Assembly: GCA_944382715.1 (NCBI GenBank)
Contig: CALWNC010000001.1
Location: 182,872 to 224,103 of the forward strand
Source of the DNA: an uncultured Clostridia bacterium
GTDB lineage: Bacteria > Bacillota > Clostridia > Christensenellales > UBA1242
DNA length: 41,232 bases
Direction: 5' to 3'
Made by a program: the position numbers and the translations under genes. Positions 35,002 to 41,232 of the stretch are shown here, piece after piece (within the stretch, counting starts at the first letter, position 1; each line of letters begins with the position of its first letter). The notes beneath the pieces were generated by a model that did not search any database, was not told the DNA's origin, and saw only the letters and a list, made by a program, of their open reading frames with translations.

Positions 35002-36771
35002 TTAATCAATAACGGTATCATAATGTGACTCTTTTTCTTCAAGTTCATAAAGTTCTCTATATTTTTCTGACGACTTCATAAGTTCACGGTGAGTTCCACT
35101 CCCCACAACTTCCCCTCCATCAATTAAGTAAATTTTATCTGCTCCAATAATTGTAGAAAGTCTATGAGCCACAATTATTATTGTTCTATTAATTTTTAGT
35201 GTGTCTAAAAGTTCGGTGATTTTATATTGGCTCTTATTATCAAGAGCACTTGTTGCTTCATCAAGTACCAATACCTTATTGGGTTTAAGCAAAAGTCTAG
35301 CAATGGCAAGTCGCTGTCTTTGTCCACCTGAAATTTTTACTCCATTTTCGCCGATTTCAGTATCTATTCCCTTTTCCATTTTTTCAATGTCATCATAAAT
35401 TTGTGCTTGCTTTAATGCAAAAATAAGTTCTTCTTCCGTCGCATCAGGCTTAATAAACAATAGATTTTGTCGAATGGTAGTATTAAAGATGTAAGGTGAC
35501 TGTGAAATTTCACAAACATTTGAGCGAATTGAATTTTCCGTCAATTCATTAATATTGATTTCATCAAAAAGTATTTCCCCTTCACTTACATCATAGAGTT
35601 TTGAAATTAAATTTAAAATTGTAGTTTTGCCACCACCACTTTTTCCAACAATTGCAGTCATTTCGTTTGGCATAAATACCAAATTCATATTATGAATTAC
35701 CTTTTTATCACCATTATAACTAAAACCTACATTTTTAAATTCAATTCTTCCCGAAAAGTCTACAAGTTCTTTTGTTCCAAATTCTTCCTTTTCATAAGTT
35801 TCTATAACCTCAAAAATTCGTGTTGCGGCAATTTCACCGTCAGCCTTATATTCCTTGTATGATGATAAAAAATTAACAAGACCTTCCACTCTGCCGTAAT
35901 AAGTATATATTACCAAAAAACCAGCGAGCAAAATTAATTCTTTTTTTATCAGTAAAATTCCGATAACCAAAAATAAAAGTTCAAATGATACGGAAAGAAA
36001 TGTTTGAAGTCTGCGAATATAATTTCTTTTATCGGAAATGCTAATGTTAAGGTCAACTGCACTTTTAAGTTTTAAATTTGAATAGTCAGATACATTTTGC
36101 TTAATGTTTAATAATTTGACATCGCGAACCCCACTAATTTGTTCATAATAAGATGACCTTGCCTCGTCAAATGCCTTTTTTGTAATTTTTCTACCCCTTA
36201 TCCACATTCTGCTCCTAATGGTACAAACCCCATATAAAAGCACAACATATGCTAATAAAATCAAAAATAAATAAAAATTCAAAAAAGCTATGTAAAATAA
36301 AAATACAACATTTGTCAATATATCAAACAAAACATTCATAAGTGAAAGATAAGTATCACTTACACTTGATATATCTCCAGAAATTCGCTCTGCGAGTGCT
36401 CCAAGTTTTGTACTATCTAACTTACTCATCTTGGTATCATTTACTGAGTCAATTACCTTTTGTGTAAGCAGTACATTTGTTTTTGCATTAATTCTAACAT
36501 GTAATTTTTCTATTACTAAATTTATAACTAAGCCAAACAAACTGATTACGAACATTATGATTGCAAATTTTATAGTTGCTTCAAAGTTTTCTTCTGCAAG
36601 GCTTGCAAGTGCGTTTGCCGAATATATTGGACTTAATATCATATTCACGCCACCAAGTATCATAAATATGCAAATAGCTATCATAAGATGTTTGCTTCTA
36701 GCATAAAATGGTAAAACCTTTCTTAAGTTGTGGGTTTCAACTTTCTTCTTCTTCAAATCCAACTTTTCCAT
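35002..36771 (-). CDS. ABC exporter half-transporter (fused permease-ATPase)
   Basis: 589 aa, six TM helices (about residues 25-320) followed by a nucleotide-binding domain: Walker A GKSGGGKTTILNL, Q-loop region ISQSPYIF, signature ISGGQRQRLAIAR, Walker B VLVLDEATSALD and H-loop VAHRLST. The pattern is the lipid/drug/peptide exporter class (MsbA/BmrA-like). As a single half it should homodimerise; no partner gene adjoins. ATG 36771 follows AGAGG. A weak promoter (TTGTTT-17-TAAACT) is likely between it and the divergent gene. Substrate unknown. Confidence 0.92.
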   Translation of the reverse strand: MEKLDLKKKKVETHNLRKVLPFYARSKHLMIAICIFMILGGVNMILSPIYSANALASLAEENFEATIKFAIIMFVISLFGLVINLVIEKLHVRINAKTNVLLTQKVIDSVNDTKMSKLDSTKLGALAERISGDISSVSDTYLSLMNVLFDILTNVVFLFYIAFLNFYLFLILLAYVVLLYGVCTIRSRMWIRGRKITKKAFDEARSSYYEQISGVRDVKLLNIKQNVSDYSNLKLKSAVDLNISISDKRNYIRRLQTFLSVSFELLFLVIGILLIKKELILLAGFLVIYTYYGRVEGLVNFLSSYKEYKADGEIAATRIFEVIETYEKEEFGTKELVDFSGRIEFKNVGFSYNGDKKVIHNMNLVFMPNEMTAIVGKSGGGKTTILNLISKLYDVSEGEILFDEININELTENSIRSNVCEISQSPYIFNTTIRQNLLFIKPDATEEELIFALKQAQIYDDIEKMEKGIDTEIGENGVKISGGQRQRLAIARLLLKPNKVLVLDEATSALDNKSQYKITELLDTLKINRTIIIVAHRLSTIIGADKIYLIDGGEVVGSGTHRELMKSSEKYRELYELEEKESHYDTVID

Positions 36772-36834
36772 AAATTACCTCTATAATTAAGTTTAGCATT
36801 TTTTTTGGTTATAAACAAGAATTTAACTTAAATC

Positions 36835-36863
36835 TTGATTTTATTTTAATAACATTGTATAAT
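36835..36863 (+). promoter_or_regulatory. promoter abutting the 264-aa membrane protein gene
   Basis: TTGATT (36835-36840), 17-base spacer, TATAAT (36858-36863). Only 7 bases separate the -10 box from ATG 36871, so the transcript should begin at the start codon. Confidence 0.7.
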
Positions 36864-36870
36864 ACTAAAT

Positions 36871-37665
36871 ATGAGCATCTTTAAAAAGAAAAAAACTGAA
36901 AAGGAATCAAATGTTGCCTCCACACCTGAGGAAACAAAACCCGTTGAACAATTTTCCCACGCAAAGTTTTATTACTTGCTGTGGAATATTCTTTCAATGG
37001 CTTTTTATTGTTGCTATGTTTTTTATATAGTTTTGAAAGTCGCCGAAGGAAGCTTTTTATCAAAACTCATAATTTGGCTTCTCTATATTTATATTATTAC
37101 CTTTTTTATACTGATAATAATAAGTATTAAAAATAAAAAGAAATTAAAATCAAGGCTGAAAACCTATAAAAGTGCAATTAACTTTTTAAAATATTTCATT
37201 CAAATAGTAAGTTTTGTGCTATCAATTGTAACTGCAATAAGTGCATTTATAACAACAGGAAGAGCAGATACTGCTGCTCTTGCCTATGCAGTTTTATCTC
37301 TTGGTATTACAGTAATAATGGTAGTAATTGAAGTAGTTAAAATCATTATTAGAAAAAATATTCCCCTTGTAAAACACAATTTCCTTGAAATTAGAGATAA
37401 GAGGGAGGAAGAACTTATCAAACTTGGCAAGAAAAAACCAAAGCCTGAAAAATTTGAATATGATGAAGATGCAATTTCATATAGCACTAATGAGCAAGAC
37501 TCAGATGAAGACCAAAATGAAGAATATAATAATATTAATCATACTTTTTCTGAGGCCTACAATAATAAAAACAATTCCAAAAGTAATAAAAAACGCTCAG
37601 TTAATCGCCGTGGTATAATATTTAAACGAAGAGAAGATGATGATGAAGATGATGACGATTACTAA
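36871..37665 (+). CDS. hypothetical four-TM membrane protein with acidic tail
   Basis: 264 aa, not recognised. A basic N-terminus (SIFKKKKTEKE) precedes four TM helices (about 34-56, 65-86, 104-128, 134-160) and a hydrophilic C-terminal region of about 100 residues with Asp/Glu and Asn runs, ending in a KRREDDDEDDDDY tail. Probably both termini are cytosolic. No SD precedes ATG 36871; the -10 box is 7 bases upstream, consistent with leaderless expression. It precedes the PnuC-like gene by about 145 bases on the same strand, but no link is shown. Confidence 0.72.
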   Translation: MSIFKKKKTEKESNVASTPEETKPVEQFSHAKFYYLLWNILSMAFYCCYVFYIVLKVAEGSFLSKLIIWLLYIYIITFFILIIISIKNKKKLKSRLKTYKSAINFLKYFIQIVSFVLSIVTAISAFITTGRADTAALAYAVLSLGITVIMVVIEVVKIIIRKNIPLVKHNFLEIRDKREEELIKLGKKKPKPEKFEYDEDAISYSTNEQDSDEDQNEEYNNINHTFSEAYNNKNNSKSNKKRSVNRRGIIFKRREDDDEDDDDY

Positions 37666-37811
37666 CTCCATTTTAAATACTAAAATGTAAAAATATATAA
37701 ATTTTAGTTTTAATTTTACAAATTATAAATTTTTTTAGTAATATATAAAATCAAATATTTTAATTGTAAATTTTTTTAATCTACAATAAATTTAATTAAG
37801 AAGGAAGTAAA

Positions 37812-38723
37812 ATGGACACTGAAAATAAAATAAATAACGGAATTAGTAATTCAAATAATTTAAACTTAAACTCTAATAAATTAAATTATAATACAAATGT
37901 TATAAGCATTAATTCAAATGAAATTGAGATAAACTCAAATATTAATTAAATTAAGGCAGACAGAAATACAAAAGAATTAGATGACACAATCAAAAGTAAA
38001 ACTTTATTTAATAGAAGCAACAAATCAATTTTTAATTTTGTAAAACCTTATGAACTTGCATTTTTAATAATTGATTTAATAGTTGTAATAACACTTTTTA
38101 TTATCACAACTGAAAAAAATCCACTTTCATTTTCTTGCTCTTTTGTAGGCTGTTTCGCAATCTTTTTTCTTGCCAAAGGATTTTTCTTTGCACCAATGTT
38201 TAATGTGGTTTATGATATTTTATACATAATTTTATCATATACACAAAATTATTTTGGCGAAGCAATAATTTACCTAATTATGACACTACCAATAGACATT
38301 TATTCTACTTTTGCTTGGAGAAAAAACAAAACAAAAAGCTCTAATGTTATTAAATTTAATAAATTAAGTAAAAAAGAGTGGATTATGTTTTGGTTGGGGA
38401 CTTTTTGCTTGACAATTGTTTTTTACTTTTTACTTAGAGCATTAAATACTAGCGAACTTTTAATAAGCACAATATCTTTTGTTACATCAGCAATGGCTGG
38501 GTATTTCTTAATAAGGCGTAGCAACTTTTATTCTTTGGCATACTCTTTAAATGATTTTATTTTAATTATGCTTTGGACCATGTCGCTTATAAAATTTGGA
38601 ACTTCTTATTTACCAATGGTAATTAACTTTTGTTGCAGTTTTATAATTGATATGTATGGCTTTATAAACTTACAGAGAGAGCTTAAACTTCAAACTAGTC
38701 AATCTATTAGTGCAAGTCTATAA
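37812..38723 (+). pseudogene. PnuC-like nicotinamide mononucleotide transporter, interrupted by TAA
   Basis: ATG 37812 follows AAGGAAG and opens an Asn-rich frame (MDTENKINNGISNSN...), stopped by TAA at 37947-37949 (codon 46). The same frame continues open to 38723 with PnuC features: several TM segments, GEAIIYLIMTLPIDIYSTFAW, NDFILIMLWTMS and IIDMYGFINLQREL. PnuC proteins import nicotinamide riboside or related vitamins. No ATG, GTG or TTG occurs in frame between the TAA and ATG 38196, and starting there would lose the first two or three TM helices. So the gene looks broken, unless ATT/ATA initiation, readthrough or a sequence error applies. The family call rests on motifs in the C-terminal half. 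Confidence 0.72.
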
Positions 38724-38796
38724 TCTATTTTCTATGATTTTAAATTAAACTTTTTAAATTTATGGAATAATTATCAAAATCTTTTTTTAATTTTAT

Positions 38797-38829
38797 AAAA
38801 AAAATAGCTTTCTATAAAGCTATTTTTTT
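38797..38829. terminator. bidirectional terminator between pnuC-like and PHP genes
   Basis: 14-bp or longer perfect stem (A-run, ATAGCTTT / AAAGCTAT, T-run) around a CTAT loop, overlapping the PHP gene stop, between convergent genes. Confidence 0.88.
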
Positions 38830-40018
38830 AATATTCACCTTTTAAGTATTCTTCATATTTACTTTTAAGTTTATTTTCTTCAAGTTCTTCTCGCTTTGTA
38901 TGGTAGTACTTATTCTTTCTATCCTTTTTATGTTTTTTCTTTTTACTTCTAGAATAATTGTAACTATCTTTACTTTCACCATATGCCGAATATCTACCTG
39001 GAACATTATCTTGTCGATTTCTACTAAACTCATCTTCTAAGGCAGAAACAACCTGATTATACTGTTCGTAACTAACTGATTCTCCCTGAGCATTAATCAT
39101 ACGAATTTCATTATCTTTATTGGCAGTTTCATTGGTTAAAATTCCAAATAATGGCAGATGCGAAATATGAAGCCCATCTCTAAATTCCGTGCAATCTTGA
39201 AGTGTTCGTTTATAAAATTCTTGAAAATATCTTGTAAATGGATTACCTACTGAAAATTCAGTATGTAAATGTAAACCATGAAAGTCGCTACCAGCAGTTT
39301 GAGTCAGTCCATTTTCATTGCAAACTTCTTCAACCGACCTATCAAATCCCCTATAATAATTGTCAGGATGAAATCTCTCCATTCCCACAACAATCCCTGG
39401 ATAAAGTGAATTCATTTTATTATACAATGCCTGTAAAATTTGCTTAGAATTTTTTAAATATCTAAGAAGTGTTTTCCCAGACCTTGAAATTTGCGCAGTT
39501 TCCCTAAATATTCTTTTATAATCTTCACCTTTATAACTATAAAGTCCACTAGGATATACTTTTATAAGTCCAGGATGTGCGATTACCAAATGACCACCAG
39601 CCCTATCTATCATTTCTGCAAGCTCTGTAAAGGTTAATTTATTTGTTTTTTTAGAATGAAACTTTTTAGAAAAGTTAATAAGGTCCCTATTAGTTTCGTC
39701 AAATCCGTATGCTAATATGTGACAATTACCAAAAACTTTTTTACCTCCAAAAACTTCATTTATTTCTCGCATGTCAACAGTGAATTCTGCACCATTAATA
39801 ACTTTTACATCGGGATATTTACCGGACCTAATTAAACTTTGTGCTTCTTTGCAACCAAGGATTGTATTGTGGTCGGAAATAGCAACTAATGCTGGCTTGT
39901 CAGCACACTCTGCAATATTTTGTGCATTTTGGAGCACCATAGCAACACTATTATCACACAAATGTTCATGTGAATATTCTGTGTGAGTGTGAAGGTCAAT
40001 CATTGAATAATCAGCCAT
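38828..40018 (-). CDS. PHP-domain phosphoesterase-like protein
   Basis: 396 aa. The PHP metal motifs are visible: DLHTHTEYS (His10, His12), ISDHNT, the H of FGNCHILAYG, IAHPG and SDFHGLHLH. Such domains hydrolyse phosphoesters (histidinol phosphatase, DNA polymerase proofreading-type, nucleoside phosphatases). The last 80 residues are an extremely basic tail (SRSKKKKHKKDRKNK) ending in a Glu/Lys helix, unusual for a small phosphatase and suggesting nucleic acid binding (inference). It starts 7 bases after the CxxC protein gene, so it is co-transcribed; ATG 40018 follows GGGG. Substrate unknown. Confidence 0.83.
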   Translation of the reverse strand: MADYSMIDLHTHTEYSHEHLCDNSVAMVLQNAQNIAECADKPALVAISDHNTILGCKEAQSLIRSGKYPDVKVINGAEFTVDMREINEVFGGKKVFGNCHILAYGFDETNRDLINFSKKFHSKKTNKLTFTELAEMIDRAGGHLVIAHPGLIKVYPSGLYSYKGEDYKRIFRETAQISRSGKTLLRYLKNSKQILQALYNKMNSLYPGIVVGMERFHPDNYYRGFDRSVEEVCNENGLTQTAGSDFHGLHLHTEFSVGNPFTRYFQEFYKRTLQDCTEFRDGLHISHLPLFGILTNETANKDNEIRMINAQGESVSYEQYNQVVSALEDEFSRNRQDNVPGRYSAYGESKDSYNYSRSKKKKHKKDRKNKYYHTKREELEENKLKSKYEEYLKGEY

Positions 40019-40024
40019 CTTTTG

Positions 40025-40717
40025 TTATCCCCTTTCTGTTAATCTTTTGAAATATGATATTAAATCTGTATCAAGCTTTACCTCTGAGCAAAGCCAATCA
40101 AAGTTCTTTTTTGCTTTGTCTAGTTCATCAAGTTTGATTAAATTTTCAATAAGCAGTAAAATTGAAAAAACATTTTTATCATTAAAATCCCAAAATTTGG
40201 TAACAAATATCTTACGCTCTTGTTCTATATTTTTAGTAAGTAAAATTTTTAATTTCTCAAAAATTTCCCTATCATCATCGTCACCATCATCTTCAACAGA
40301 CTCTCTATACTTTTCTAAAATAATCTCTTTTAACTCTACTGCCTTATTTAATGCTCTAAAATAATATTCGTTTTCAGACCCACTTAACATAAAGCAATAT
40401 TGATCATAAAGATTAGCTGGTACACTTTTTGTGTGGCATTCATAAAGTTCTAAATCAAAACCTTCAAGGTAATCATAATCAAGCAAATCTTCAAGTTCCT
40501 GACTACCTTTAATTGTAAGATATTTTTCAGAATCTACCTTTCTTGTAAGGTCGAAAGAAACAAATCCACAATTAGGACATTTTGTTACATAAAAGTCCTT
40601 AAATCTTTTATAATTTTCCAAATCAAATGTATTAGGGTCAAAGTTGTCTTCCCCAAAAAGCTGTTGGCTGTAAATATTACAGCAAGTGCAATAACCCACT
40701 CTTTCTAAAATTTCCAC
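40025..40717 (-). CDS. DUF2225-like CxxC protein
   Basis: 230 aa. Two Cys pairs near the N-terminus (CTCC at about 9-12, CPNC at about 49-52) with an aromatic spacer region (FDPNTFDLENYKRF) resemble the uncharacterised DUF2225 family, probably zinc-binding. The rest is helical, ending in repeats like those of TPR-type helices (NIEQERKIFVTKFWDFNDKNVFS, LDELDKAKKNFDWLC). The start is GTG 40717, with GGAGGGG before it. Promoter TTGACA-17-TAAAAT lies at 40770-40742. It is followed after 7 bases by the PHP protein gene. Function unknown. Confidence 0.72.
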   Translation of the reverse strand: MEILERVGYCTCCNIYSQQLFGEDNFDPNTFDLENYKRFKDFYVTKCPNCGFVSFDLTRKVDSEKYLTIKGSQELEDLLDYDYLEGFDLELYECHTKSVPANLYDQYCFMLSGSENEYYFRALNKAVELKEIILEKYRESVEDDGDDDDREIFEKLKILLTKNIEQERKIFVTKFWDFNDKNVFSILLLIENLIKLDELDKAKKNFDWLCSEVKLDTDLISYFKRLTERG

Positions 40718-40741
40718 CAGACCCCTCCACTAACTAATTTT

Positions 40742-40770
40742 ATTTTATTTGAATTGTCAATTTTTGTCAA
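40742..40770 (-). promoter_or_regulatory. promoter of the CxxC / PHP operon
   Basis: TTGACA (40770-40765), 17-base spacer, TAAAAT (40747-40742) on the minus strand, shortly before the GTG start at 40717. Confidence 0.78.
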
Positions 40771-41072
40771 TAGGCTTCTAAAAAATGGCTATTCAATATT
40801 TTAATTATTGTAGGTTTTTCACAAAAATAGTTTTTTACAAAAAACATTTAATTTAAAAAAAGTTTCTACATTTTTATAACATAACCAATACTTATTTTTT
40901 TAAGTACTAATCGCTTGTATGTTAATTTAAATTTTATTAATAATTTGCCATCATCAATTATACTATTTAATAATCTTATTTTGCTTATGATTTTCAATTT
41001 ATATAACAATTTCTTTTGAAAAATCTAATTATTTATTTTAACTTTAATGGATTTAAATTCTTATTTAATAAA
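40771..41072. other. gene-free spacer
   Basis: AT-rich sequence, no ORF with SD, no RNA fold, no repeat recognised. Confidence 0.5.
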
Positions 41073-41100
41073 AAAAATCTTGAAATTAATCAAGATTTTT
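41073..41100 (-). terminator. terminator overlapping the stop of the rightmost gene
   Basis: 11-bp perfect stem (AAAAATCTTGA / TCAAGATTTTT), loop of six bases that contains the TAA, followed on the minus strand by a T run. Confidence 0.82.
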
Positions 41101-41232
41101 ATTTTTATCTGCATATTTTTTACATTGCGTTAGAAACTGCTCATTACTCTTTAACTGAGTAATGCGATCAATGAGTTTTTGTTTTTCCTGTAATATCTTT
41201 ATATCTTTTAAATTCACCTTTTCTGATTTAGG
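41086..41232 (-). CDS. C-terminal fragment of unknown protein (runs off the window)
   Basis: The minus strand is open from the window edge for 48 codons to TAA at 41088-41086. The fragment is helical and charged (VNLKDIKILQEKQKLIDRI, EQFLTQCKKYADKNKNLD) and looks like the end of a coiled-coil-rich protein. A terminator follows at once, supporting a real gene end. Identity cannot be given. Confidence 0.6.
   Translation of the reverse strand, partial: PKSEKVNLKDIKILQEKQKLIDRITQLKSNEQFLTQCKKYADKNKNLD

Noticed and set aside
1..41232. CRISPR array, insertion sequence, prophage or tRNA genes
   Set aside because: No regularly spaced direct repeats, transposase or integrase motifs, or cloverleaf with a T-loop seen on either strand.

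Overview
The window is a very AT-rich stretch of chromosome from a low-GC Gram-positive bacterium (Bacillota, most likely an uncultured or anaerobic Clostridia-type lineage). The lineage call rests on a DnaD-like protein next to a DnaI/DnaC-type helicase loader, a Bacillota-style L10 leader ahead of rplJ-rplL, a YfhO-family membrane protein, strong Shine-Dalgarno sequences on most genes, and many U-tract terminators. I see no rRNA or tRNA gene, CRISPR array, insertion sequence, prophage or integrase. Nearly all genes end in TAA; TGA and TAG are rare but are used as real stops (TGA in the YfhO gene, TAG in hisS), so the code looks standard.

Layout. 1-881: 3' part of class II fructose-bisphosphate aldolase (+). 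1298-2479: membrane acyltransferase (-). 3213-4082: a MazG-like pyrophosphohydrolase, an unknown coiled-coil protein and a 24-codon ORF (-). 4290-5153: methionine aminopeptidase with a SEC-C zinc motif (-). 5742-6838: rplL and rplJ with promoter and L10 leader (-). 7134-7985: divergent Xre repressor and small membrane protein with two palindromic operators. 8175-11817: prfB (with its programmed frameshift), tsaD and a COG2509-type flavoprotein, an apparent operon (-). 12323-16941: YfhO-type membrane protein and an unknown two-TM coiled-coil protein (-). 17049-17396: acpS (+). 17685-20132: hisS, a PAP2 phosphatase and an ITP/XTP pyrophosphatase (-). 20274-21304: a 49-aa ORF and miaA (-). 21783-23369: large cytosolic transglutaminase-like protein (+). 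23538-24881: RlmD/RumA-type RNA methyltransferase (+). 25037-27114: flavin reductase, two-domain carboxymuconolactone decarboxylase-like protein and a cupin broken by an in-frame TAG (+). 27488-32210: sbcD-sbcC (-). 32325-34765: DnaD-like protein and helicase loader (+). 35002-36771: ABC exporter half-transporter (-). 36871-38723: small membrane protein and a PnuC-like transporter broken by TAA (+). 38828-40717: CxxC protein and PHP-domain protein (-). 41086-41232: C-terminus of an unknown protein (-).

Functionally this is mostly core housekeeping (translation, tRNA modification, replication start, repair, lipid cofactor loading). The most interesting parts are: the Xre/membrane-protein switch, where each of two 17-bp operators fills the spacer of a divergent promoter; the prfB frameshift site, which appears to lack the usual SD-like stimulator; two genes with premature stops; three genes whose -10 boxes lie only 6-7 nt before the start codon (probable leaderless mRNAs); a cytosolic transglutaminase-like protein with a consensus promoter; and two tiny ORFs upstream of real genes. 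I did not find a convincing new multi-gene defence or biosynthetic system. All identifications are from reading motifs; no database search was run.
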